A stretch of DNA of 64,000 nt, from assembly GCA_013306675.1 (NCBI GenBank), contig JABLUY010000029.1, forward strand, positions 62,001 to 126,000, given 5' to 3'. The number at the start of each line of letters is the position of its first letter. The stretch's first letter is position 1. Source of the DNA: Thraustochytrium sp. TN22. Its lineage: Eukaryota > Sar > Bigyra > Thraustochytrida > Thraustochytriidae. Shown in pieces: positions 29,204 to 38,151 of the stretch. The translations under genes and the position numbers were made by a program. Under the pieces are notes generated by a model. It saw only the letters and a list, made by a program, of their open reading frames with translations. It made no database searches and had not been told where the DNA came from.

Positions 29204-30559
29204 TCAAGTGGGCTCGATGAGTGCCTCCTCGAGGTTGGTGCTGTTGTCGCTGGAGCCCGTGCGCTGGTTTCGTGTCCCCGTGGGCTGACGCCCATACTCC
29301 GGGTCCTCCGGGTCGTGGGACGCATTCTCGTATCCGCGGCGCCTCTCCTCGGCGTCACGGACGGACTTGGGCTTGGACAGACGCTCAAGCCACTCCGGGG
29401 CCCGCAGCGGATGCTTATTGGCCACTTCGACGGACAGCAAGATGGAGCCCACAAGGTAGCAGAAGCTGGCGGCCAGCGACGCTTTGCCCGCTGCCGAGCT
29501 TGACATGGCCTGCACGGCGGAAGCCAGGCCAAAGATGCCCTTGAGCAGAAAGCAAAAGGCGCCCAGCGCGTTCCACAGACTGGCGTGCCAGCCTAGCGAC
29601 GCGAGATTCGGCACGGTCCACGCGTACTGCGTCTCCAGCATGCGCTTGACGCTCGCGTAGGCGAAGCAAAGCGCGCCCAGGATGCTAAAACCGTACACGA
29701 AGACGCACGTGAGCGCCGTGCGGTTTTGCGGGATGATCGTGTCCGTGCCCGAGTAGTTGGGCAAGGCCAGCAGGCCGGACAGCCAGAAAAAGGTGGTGCC
29801 GATGAACTGCACGCTCGCGGACAGCGTGCCGGAGTCATCAAAGCGGAGCGCGAACCACGTCCACTGCTTGGTGCGCGCCTGACGGCGCTGCATGTGCGGG
29901 GTCATGTGCAGCATCTGCTTGGCATCCTTGTCCTTGTCCTCCAGGTACTGGCTGTTTTTGCCGAGGTTGGACAATCGGAAGCCGAACTCCAGCTCCTGCC
30001 GCGGGTTCACCGCCTCGAGGATGATGCAGTACGAGCCAAAGTAGAAGATGCACGACCCCACGAAGACCAGCACGCTCGGGGTCACAACCTGCATTCGAGG
30101 GTCCGTGGGCGGCCATCCGCTGTACGCGCTCGCCACGATGAAGATGATCGACCCGATCGCGTACGTGTGCGCCACCCACCACGACGCGTTGTGCGGCTCC
30201 CAGGTCAGCAGGTACACGGCCTGCCGGTCTACGGCAGTGCTCGTTCCATTGGTCTCCACGGCCGGGAACCGATTCTTGCGATGCTGTCGCGAATTCCACA
30301 GTAGCTCGCCGTCGAAGTTGTCCGGATAAAAGGTTACCTCGTTCCTCCCCGTCTGCTTCAAGCTTGACACGTCCTCCGGCAGGTCATCCATGTTCCGCAC
30401 GTACCGGAGCGGGTACGGCCGGTCCTCGCTCGCCGCCTGCGACGTGCCCATGCGCGGGCCCATGCGCCGTCGCCGCGACTGCACATCGCTGCTCGGCACA
30501 TCGCGCTGGGACGATTCTGAGACCATGGTGATTTGGAGATCATGCGGGTCTGCCGTCAC
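29204..30559 (-). CDS. Multipass membrane protein, paralogue 3 of 4
   Basis: 451 aa, or 440 aa if the second Met (MVSESSQRD) is used. The family block is intact: PLRYVRNMDDLPEDVSSLKQ, TGRNEVTFYPDNFDGELLW, RQHRKNRFP. Six helices follow, for example WWVAHTYAIGSIIFIVASAY, VGSCIFYFGSYCIILEAVNP and YGFSILGALCFAYASVKRML, then ANKHPLRAPEWLERLSKPK. The tail ends RTGSSDNSTNLEEALIEPT. A basic RRxxRTKQW patch lies before helix 3, where the other members also have Arg/Lys clusters. It is head-to-head with the metallophosphoesterase, 696 bp apart. Function unknown. Confidence 0.75.
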   Translation of the reverse strand: MTADPHDLQITMVSESSQRDVPSSDVQSRRRRMGPRMGTSQAASEDRPYPLRYVRNMDDLPEDVSSLKQTGRNEVTFYPDNFDGELLWNSRQHRKNRFPAVETNGTSTAVDRQAVYLLTWEPHNASWWVAHTYAIGSIIFIVASAYSGWPPTDPRMQVVTPSVLVFVGSCIFYFGSYCIILEAVNPRQELEFGFRLSNLGKNSQYLEDKDKDAKQMLHMTPHMQRRQARTKQWTWFALRFDDSGTLSASVQFIGTTFFWLSGLLALPNYSGTDTIIPQNRTALTCVFVYGFSILGALCFAYASVKRMLETQYAWTVPNLASLGWHASLWNALGAFCFLLKGIFGLASAVQAMSSSAAGKASLAASFCYLVGSILLSVEVANKHPLRAPEWLERLSKPKSVRDAEERRRGYENASHDPEDPEYGRQPTGTRNQRTGSSDNSTNLEEALIEPT

Positions 30560-31255
30560 AGCTCCGAGTCCGCGTCGTCATCTCGCCGGAGGCCGCACCG
30601 GAGTCGGCCCCTGTGCGCGTGACCGCCGCAGCCGGAGTCCGCAAGGATCAACTTCACAGCACTCGTCCTGAGTCGTGAGTCACAGACAGAGGCCGACGCA
30701 TCCGTCCTGGCCCTCGGGCACCACCAGTGACGGCGGCGAACTTGTTCCTCCGCGTCGCCAGGAAGCCTTTTCCAACGTTCCGAGGCTCACGCCGTGAGAG
30801 GTCAATCTCGACCTCCGATCACCGGTGTCCGAGTCACGGTGCAGTGCCACGCGGCCATGCACTGGCAGTGCAACGCAACAGTGCCATGCCCTGACATTGC
30901 CGCCTTGATTGAACTGCGAATCAGAAGCCACTGCCCCACCAAAACTTGGAGGCATTTCGAGGCCGCTGCGCGCGTTCTCCGAGAGGAAGTCACCTGCGCC
31001 ACCCAATGGGAGCCTCATTGGCGCCAGGCTCCGACTGGCGGCAAAGCTTGAGGTGCCGGCACTGCCGAGAGTGAGATGAGGCAGCGGCCATCGTAGCTGG
31101 CTAGCTAGCTAGCTAGCTAGCTGCCTTGCGCAATGACGTTTCAGAGCAAGGAAGCATGTCTACGTTTTGCAAGATCCCCGTGGTCCCCGGCCTCACATAC
31201 TATCCCGGCTCGCATTGACAGCGCTTGGCAGCGCCCTGGCAAAGCTGCAGAGGCC
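30560..31255. other. Divergent spacer of paralogue 3 and the phosphoesterase
   Basis: It holds a (CTAG)n tract at about 31094-31123, roughly 130 bp before the phosphoesterase ATG. No gene was seen. Confidence 0.6.
31094..31123. repeat. (CTAG)n microsatellite
   Basis: About seven palindromic CTAG units in the spacer upstream of the metallophosphoesterase. Confidence 0.9.
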
Positions 31256-32677
31256 ATGGGCCAGGCGCGGCGGCCGCGCGGCAGGCGGCGCCGCGTGGCG
31301 CTGGCTGTCGTCTGGGCGGTCGCGCTCGTCGCAGGCGAGGCCGGCGTCTTCTGGGTTGCTGCGTGGTGCGGCAGCGCGGGCAGCCATGACGCGGCGAGCG
31401 TCGCGGTGGTGGCAGACCCGCAGCTCACGGACGACTACAGCTACGGGCAGCGGCCCGGATCCGTGGCGCTACGGCTGACAGAGTTCTTCAGCGACCTCTA
31501 CATGCGACGCGCCTTCCGACTGGCGGTACGGCTGCAAAGGCCGCAGCGCGTTGTCTTCTTGGGCGACCTCTTCGACGGTGGCCGCCTCGCCTCGACACGC
31601 AGCTATGAAGAGCACGTGGCGCGCTTCAAGGCCATCTTCGGCAGCGACTGGAGCTCTTTCGTCTTCGCGGCCGGCAACCACGACGTGGGGCTCGGCCCGT
31701 ACTTCTCGCGCGATGCGAGTAGGCGCTTCCGCGAGACCTTTGGCGTGCGGTCCAGCGCCAGCGCGCAAGTCTGCGGGATCCCTCTCGTCGTGGTAGATGG
31801 CCCAGCGATGATCAATGCAATCTCGCCCCTCGCAGGTGACGGTGCGGCACTGCATGAAGCGCAGACTGTGGTGCAACGGGCCGCGGAGCACCACCGCGAA
31901 CGCCTGTTGCTCTTCACGCACATCCCGCTCTGGCGCGACGCGCGCGTGCAGTGCGACAAACAGCGCGCACCGCGCTACAAACCGCACGTGAGCCAGGGGT
32001 CCGGCGTCTCATACCAGAACCTGCTCGAACGGCGGCCGTCCGACATGCTCTTGAACGCGCTGCGCCCGCTGGCCGTCTTCTCCGGGGACGACCACGATTT
32101 TTGCGTCATTTCGCACGAGCGCAGTACCGTCGCGGCACCTGTTCAAGAGTACACCATTGCAAGCTTCAGCTGGCTGCAGGGCGTCCGCCACCCAGGCTTC
32201 GCCATGGTCCACCTTTCGGACTGCTCCACAGGATCTGCGCGCTTGGAGCGCGTCGACCTGTGCTACCTGCCTGACCAGCTCCTCGTCTACCTGGGCTATG
32301 CCTTGCTCGCCTGCTTGTCCCTCGTCGTTTTGGCGGAAAAGCACTGCAGGAGCAGATTCCGGACCGCGGGCGCCGCGCCTGTCAGCGGCCTCGGCGTCAT
32401 TGGCGGTGACGGCAGCGATCTGGAGTGGCAGAGCGACTTACAGGACGCGCAAGCCAAGCAGCGCGTCATGTCGGGCAAGCTCCGCGCCCGCCTGTCCTCC
32501 GCTCCGGTCACGGACGTCGACACCGCCGTGTCACCTCGCACCGCGGTTCGCTGGACAACTGCTGAAGCAGATACCGCTGCAACAGCGGTGCGGAACATGC
32601 GCGAGCTCGCGGGCGACGTGGCATGGCTGGTCGGCGCTGGGCTGAGCGCTTATTGCGCGCTGCTCATTCTTGTCTAA
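31256..32677 (+). CDS. Cdc1/PGAP5-type membrane metallophosphoesterase
   Basis: 473 aa. An N-terminal helix (VALAVVWAVALVAGEAGVFW) is followed by a calcineurin-like domain with the metal ligands in order: VADPQLTDDYSY (about 52), GDLFDGG (102), GNHDVG (140), HIPLWR (221) and SGDDHDFC (277). YTIASFSWLQGVRHPGFAMV follows. The DPQLxDxYSY, HxPLWR and FSWLQGxxHPGF signatures are those of yeast Cdc1/Ted1 and animal PGAP5/MPPE1. These manganese enzymes remove ethanolamine phosphate from GPI-anchor mannose in the ER, allowing export of GPI proteins. Two C-terminal hydrophobic segments (LLVYLGYALLACLSLVVL and the final WLVGAGLSAYCALLILV) fit the family topology. Confidence 0.86.
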   Translation: MGQARRPRGRRRRVALAVVWAVALVAGEAGVFWVAAWCGSAGSHDAASVAVVADPQLTDDYSYGQRPGSVALRLTEFFSDLYMRRAFRLAVRLQRPQRVVFLGDLFDGGRLASTRSYEEHVARFKAIFGSDWSSFVFAAGNHDVGLGPYFSRDASRRFRETFGVRSSASAQVCGIPLVVVDGPAMINAISPLAGDGAALHEAQTVVQRAAEHHRERLLLFTHIPLWRDARVQCDKQRAPRYKPHVSQGSGVSYQNLLERRPSDMLLNALRPLAVFSGDDHDFCVISHERSTVAAPVQEYTIASFSWLQGVRHPGFAMVHLSDCSTGSARLERVDLCYLPDQLLVYLGYALLACLSLVVLAEKHCRSRFRTAGAAPVSGLGVIGGDGSDLEWQSDLQDAQAKQRVMSGKLRARLSSAPVTDVDTAVSPRTAVRWTTAEADTAATAVRNMRELAGDVAWLVGAGLSAYCALLILV

Positions 32678-32814
32678 GCCTCGAGCTTCGTGCCGGACGC
32701 TCCTCGCCATCATGTGACATGACATCTGTGACTACTACCGGTACTACCCTTACATTCGCAGAACTAATTAGCTAACTTATGCACCTCCCTGGCTCGAACT
32801 AGATTCTCTCTCGC

Positions 32815-34311
32815 TCACGTGGAGGTGGACGCGGGGCTCGCTTCGTCATAGCCCTCAGACTTGGCCTTGGTCGGCTGCCCGGACTGCGTGTTGTTCCCGT
32901 GCACGTCACGGCGCGCGGCTGCGTGGCTCCGGTGCCGGCTGCGGTGATGGCCATTCCGGCGGTGCCGGTGGCGCGGGCCGTGGCGGCGCTGGCCGTCGTC
33001 CACGTCGGCCTTGGCTTTGTTGGCGCCCGCGTCACGCCTACTACACGGGAGCAGAAAGCTTGGGGTCGGGAGAGGGTGCTTGTTGGCGACCTCAACGACC
33101 ATGAGAATTGATCCGATCATGAAGCCAATGGACCCCCAAAACGTGGAGAAGACCGTGCCCCAGTGCTGGCAGCACACCGTGGTGCCATTCACGTTGTCCA
33201 AAAAGCCAAAGACCGCGCAAAAGAAAAACCCGAGCGCCCCCACGATGTTCCAGAAGTTGGCGTGCCAGCCGAGCGAGCCCAGATTCGGCACGTACCAGAC
33301 GTACTGCGTTTCCAGCAGGAGCACCACGCCCGCGAAGGTGAAGCAGCTCGCGCCGAGCACCTGGAAGCCCCAGATGAAGATATCCTGCACAACGTACTGG
33401 TCCGAAGGAATGACCAGGTCCGAGGCTTCGCGGTTCGGCAGCGCCAAGATGCAGGCAACGAGGAAGAGCGTGGCGCCGATAAACTGCACGCTGGCCGCCT
33501 TCTTGCCGGCGTCGGAGAACTCGAGCGCGAACCAGCGCCAGGAGCCGTCGCGCTCGTTGTCCACATGCGGCACGAGGTGCAGCATCTGCTTGGCTCTGGC
33601 GAACTTGCTGCCGTGGCCAATGTTGGCCAGGCGGTAGCCAAACTCCAGCCGCCGCCGCGGGTTGATCGCCTCGAGGACGGCAAAGTAGGCACCGAACTCG
33701 AAGACAAAGGCGCCAAAGAAGGCCGTGAGCGCCGTCACGTTCAGGCTCGCCTTCTCATTCTCCAGCGGCCACATGAGGTAGGCCCCATTCAGGATCCACA
33801 AGACCGAGCCCACCGAGAAAGTATGCGCTACCCACCAGGATACGTTGTCCAGCTCCACGCTGAGCAAGAAGATTGGGTGCCGCTGCACGTAGGTCTCGTC
33901 CGTGTGCGCCTCCACCTCTGGGAAGCGGTTCTTGCGATGGTGGCGCGTGTGCCACACCAGCTCGCCGTCGAACTCCTCCGGGTAGAACACCACCTCATTC
34001 GGCCCGGTCTGTTCCAGGCTCGACACGCCCTCGGGCAGGTCCAGCAGGTTGTCCACGTGCCGCAGCGGGTGCGGCTGGTCCTCGGCCGCCACGGCCACCG
34101 GCACGCGCAGTCCTGCGCCTTGCGACCGCCGCGAGTTCGCCGACCACACGCGCCGCCTCAGGCTCGGCTTGGGCACGCCGCCCTCCTCCTCCGGCTTGGC
34201 CGCCGTCTCCAGGAGCGCGCCGTCGCTCTGCGTCGCGCTCGCCGTCGTCCGCTCCTCCGCCAGTCCCTTGCTCTCCGGCAGGCCGCCCGGCGCCGCCTCG
34301 TCGCGCAACAT
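32815..34311 (-). CDS. Multipass membrane protein, paralogue 4 of 4
   Basis: 498 aa from MLRDEAAPGGLPES; the open frame extends upstream but through repetitive leader. A disordered N-terminal region with SLRRRVWSANSRRSQG precedes the family block: PLRHVDNLLDLPEGVSSLEQ, TGPNEVVFYPEEFDGELVW, RHHRKNRFPEVEAHTDETY. Six helices include WWVAHTFSVGSVLWILNGAY, FFGAFVFEFGAYFAVLEAIN and WGFQVLGASCFTFAGVVLLL. ANKHPLPTPSFLLPCSRRD follows. The tail is His/Arg-rich (HRHRRNGHHRSRHRSH). It is separated from the other three by the phosphoesterase yet is most like paralogue 1. Function unknown. Confidence 0.75.
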   Translation of the reverse strand: MLRDEAAPGGLPESKGLAEERTTASATQSDGALLETAAKPEEEGGVPKPSLRRRVWSANSRRSQGAGLRVPVAVAAEDQPHPLRHVDNLLDLPEGVSSLEQTGPNEVVFYPEEFDGELVWHTRHHRKNRFPEVEAHTDETYVQRHPIFLLSVELDNVSWWVAHTFSVGSVLWILNGAYLMWPLENEKASLNVTALTAFFGAFVFEFGAYFAVLEAINPRRRLEFGYRLANIGHGSKFARAKQMLHLVPHVDNERDGSWRWFALEFSDAGKKAASVQFIGATLFLVACILALPNREASDLVIPSDQYVVQDIFIWGFQVLGASCFTFAGVVLLLETQYVWYVPNLGSLGWHANFWNIVGALGFFFCAVFGFLDNVNGTTVCCQHWGTVFSTFWGSIGFMIGSILMVVEVANKHPLPTPSFLLPCSRRDAGANKAKADVDDGQRRHGPRHRHRRNGHHRSRHRSHAAARRDVHGNNTQSGQPTKAKSEGYDEASPASTST

Positions 34312-35105
34312 GGTGTCTTCCTCGCCTCGCCTCGCCTCGCCTCGCGGCGTCCAGGCGCGGCGGCTTCGAGGCGGTCTGCCAGCCTGCCTGCCTGCCTGGC
34401 GGTCTGCCGCCGCGCCGCTTCGAGCGGCCGCGCCGCGCTTCGTTCGGCCGCCTGAGGCTGCGAGCCGTGCGGTGCCGCTGGTCCTCACGCCGCCTGGCAG
34501 CGACTGATCAGACAGTGCTGTGAGGCTAAGGCCGCCGCTGCGCGTGCCCGCGCGAGGCCCAGGCGCCGTCGCTCGCCCGTGCGGTCTGCGGCAGAGACCC
34601 GCGACGCCCCGCGACCAAGGATGCGTCGGCTTGGCTCGGCTCGGTCGCGTCTCGAACTTGGACTCGGACTCGGCGGCCGGGAGCGCCCCATTGGCACTGT
34701 CGCCCCTGCAGTTGTTTCGGGGTTGCGCAGTCCGAGGCACTTGGATCTCGCCATCGATCCGAGTGACCGCCCGCTGGGCGAGAGACCTCCGCATGGCTTC
34801 GGGCAGGCCACGCCACGTGAAGCGGGTTGTGATTAGGTGGAGGCGTTGACATCATCTCGGGCCCGTGCGCGACCGATTTGCGCGGGAGGAAATCGTGATA
34901 CTGCAAGGGGATGACTGCAACTCCGAGTCGGGCCGAGACTCGGATCACGCGAGACCAACGGATGACTTCGGCTAACGTCCAGCCTGTCGCGACGGGACGA
35001 GCCGAACGACGTGCTTGCTCAGATCACCCTTTGCGGCGTGACGCTTGCAAAGGCACGGCGCAGCGCGCGTGGTCGCAGACTGGGAACCTGCCGCAGGAAA
35101 GGACC
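34312..35105. other. Divergent spacer upstream of paralogue 4 and the secreted repeat gene
   Basis: 794 bp. It holds CCTG runs at about 34374-34400, which read as a GGCA-type leader on the paralogue 4 coding strand. No gene was seen. Confidence 0.6.
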
Positions 35106-37621
35106 ATGCATCGAGCGTATCTCGCGGCGGCGGTGCTCGCTCTCTCCCTGCCTTCGCTTAATGCCGCAGGATGCCCGCATGCGAACTGCGACGCCTGGGC
35201 TGCCATTTACGACGCCTTTGGTGGTGATAGCTAGACGAACAAGTGCCAGGGTGAGCGTGAGATTAACCCCTGCGATTCCAACTCGTGCGTCAAGAATGCT
35301 GGCACCTACTACGACATCAACTGCGGCTCAGGCAACCTGAGAGTGCTATCCATGACGCAACCATCGGCACAAGTGCCCTCACCACCGCCATCGAGGCTCA
35401 GCCGCAGCTCGCCTCCTTCTCCATCTCCAACCAGGCTAGCCTCGGCCAGACCGACTGCATTGATGCATGCAATGGCATCACGTGCGACATTCAGGGCTCA
35501 GATGCTACGTGCGTGCCGACTGCCGAGCCCACGCCTGAACCAACTGTCGCGCCCACGCCTCGACCGACCGCACAAACTAGTGGCTGCTCGCATGCGAACT
35601 GCGACGTCTGGGCTGCCATTTACGACGCCTTTGGCGGTGACAGCTGGACGAACAAGTGCCAAGGCCAGCGCGTGATTAACCCGTGCGATTCCAACTCGTG
35701 CGTTAAGAATGCTGGCCTCTTCTACGACATCACCTGCGGCGCAGGCAACCTAAAGTTGCTCTCCATGAAGAAGGAGAACGGCATGGTCTATGACGCAACC
35801 ATCGGCACAAGTGCCCTCTCCACCGCCATCGAGGCTCAGCCGCAGTTCACGTCCTTCTCCATCTCCAACCAGGCTAGCCTCGGCCAGACCGACTGCATTG
35901 ATGCATGCAATGCCATCACGTGCGACATCCAGGGCTCAGATGCTACGTGCGTGCCGACTGCCGCGCCCACGCCTGAACCGACTGCACCACCCAGCTGCCA
36001 GCATCCCAACTGTCTTTTGTGGGCCGCCATCTACGACGCGTTTGGCGGCGACAACTGGACGAGCAAGTGCCAAGGCGAGCGCAACATGAACCCCTGCGAT
36101 GCCAGCTCGTGCGTCAAGAACGCGGGTACCTTCTTCGACATCACCTGCGGCTCAGGCAACCTGAAGGTGCTGTCCATGAAGAAGGAGAACGGCATGATCT
36201 ACGACGCTACTATCGGTACTGGCACCTTGAGCGCCGCTATCCAGGTGCAGCCTTACTTCACTGACTTGTCCATCAGCAACCAGGTTAGGCTCGGCCAGGT
36301 CGACAACATTGACGCCTGCAATGACGGCTACGTCACATGCAATATCCAGGGCGCGCCGAATCGCGATCTCTGGCAGGCCTTATACAGGACCTTTGAGGGC
36401 GAGCAATGGCTGCTTTGCTCCAATTCGTTTGGGGAGGACCCCTGCGTCGCTGGATCCTGTGTTTTGTCGAGCAGCGACGCCTTTGCGCTCACGTGCAGCG
36501 ATGGCAGCATCGAAATGCTGGCACTCAAGAGCGAGATCGGTTTCAAGTACGATCCAAGCGTCGGTGTCGCGGCTCTAAGTGCCGCAATGCTCTCGGCGAA
36601 CTCGCTGACGACGCTGTATCTCGGGTCCCAGGCAAACCTTGGTTTGTCGGTCTGTGTGCCGGCCTGCAGCGAGATGGACTGCATCTTCCCCAACGCTTCG
36701 CCGTCCGACGGCGTGTGCGCGCCGACGGCGGCGCCTACCACTGCGGCTCCAACGGCAGCGCCTACTACCGCGACGCCCACCACGGCGGCACCGACGTCCC
36801 CGCCCACGCAGGCCACCTCGACGTGTCTCCATTCGAATTGTGCACTGTGGGTCGCCATCTACAATGCTTTTGGCGGCGCTTACTGGAACACATGCAGCGG
36901 GTCCTACGCGGAGGATCCGTGCGACCCAGCTTCGTGCGCTCAGGCCGCAGGCTCTCGGGTCGATGTCATGTGTACCAGCAGTGGAGATATCGAACAGGTG
37001 ATGCTCATGCAGGAGAATGGCCTGCGTTATGAGCCAAGTGTCGGTGTGGCCGCACTAAATGACGCGATCCAGTCTGCGCCGCGGCTCGTGACCCTTTTTT
37101 TCGCGGGCCAGGCAGATCTCGGACTGACAAACTGCGTGCCAGCGTGCAGCGATATCACGTGCTACTTTCAGAACGCTGTCGTCTCTTCCGACGGCGAGTG
37201 CGAGCCGACTCTCGCGCCCACTGCGATGCCAGTTTCCTGCACGCACCCGAACTGCAACCTATGGAACAGCGTCTATAACACCTTCCGGGGCAGTGCGTGG
37301 ACCCAGTGTGCCGACGCCTACGACGAGGACCCCTGCGATTCGCGCTCCTGCGCTCAGAGCAACCGTCGCGCCGGCATCAAGGCCAAGTGCAAGAGTGGCA
37401 AACTCAAGACGCTGATTTTCAGGAAGGACCTCGGCCTGCAGTACGACAGCAGCGTCGGCGTGGGCTTTCTCAGCGACGCCATCTACGGTGCAACCTCGCT
37501 CAAGCAGCTTTACATCGGCTCTCAGAAGCAGATAGGCCTCACGGACTGCGTCCCAGCCTGCAGCAGCATCAAGTGCCTCTTCAAGGATGCACTCATTCCC
37601 AAGCACGGCCGATGCGCTTGA
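35106..37621 (+). pseudogene. Secreted Cys-rich repeat protein, first unit broken
   Basis: MHRAYLAAAVLALSLPSLNA is a clear signal peptide, followed by CPHANCDAWAAIYDAFGGDS. At 35232 a TAG replaces the Trp codon seen in the next unit. Near 35351 unit 1 lacks 25 bp present in unit 2, which moves the frame. From 35285 the second frame is open for 778 codons to 37621. Six units of about 125-145 residues are present. Each has CxHxNCxLWxAIYxAFGG, PCDxxSC, a G(N/S)(L/I)xxL strand, IG/VGxxALxxAI and LGxTxCxxAC, with Thr/Pro/Ala linkers. The pattern is reminiscent of LRR N-terminal segments in stramenopiles. Alternatives: an intron bypassing unit 1, or sequencing error. Confidence 0.65.
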
Positions 37622-37835
37622 CATCCCACTTTTCTCTGCTCCTCAAGCTAGCTAGCTAGATACTCACCTACCTACATGATCGTCATTGAGCCGTTCCTTT
37701 CTTGCGGGCTGACTCTGACAGCACAGTATTGTGCCATCGTCCGTCCACTCCACTACCGGCGATGATCCGTTGGGATAGGGACCGCAACAGAGCGTCCCGC
37801 GCAGCAGAAAGAGGTCACGACAGGAAAAGAGACGA

Positions 37836-37875
<40 letters not shown>

Positions 37876-38151
37876 GCCACGGCCCGGGAAGGAGGTGCGC
37901 AGGCGCGTGGCGCAGGTCGCGCGGTGCGGCGCAGTGCGGCGCGGTGCGGCGCGGTGCGGAGAGGCGCGACGCGACGCGGCGCGGAGAAGCGAGGCGTGAC
38001 GCGCTCGGAGCAAGGCTCGGAGCGACGCTCGGAGCGACGCTCGGAGCATCGCTCGGAGCGGTGCTCGGAGCCGCGCCCGGAGCAGCGATTGGCGGTCACC
38101 GCAGGCGCGTGGGTTCGCTGCGTCGCACGTGCGAGCGCGACGGTCCACGCG
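37622..38151. other. Leader region of the large uncharacterised gene
   Basis: It contains a (GA)n run (about 37839-37869), GCGGTGCGGC repeats and imperfect CGCTCGGAGCGA copies (about 38005-38085). The frame is open through it, but the resulting Arg/Glu/Ser repeats look untranslated. Confidence 0.55.

Noticed and set aside
37702-38151. N-terminal extension of the large unknown protein (RERERER and SERRSER repeats)
   Set aside because: It is a translation of (GA)n and CGCTCGGAGCGA repeats; ordered sequence starts only at the ATG at 38152.
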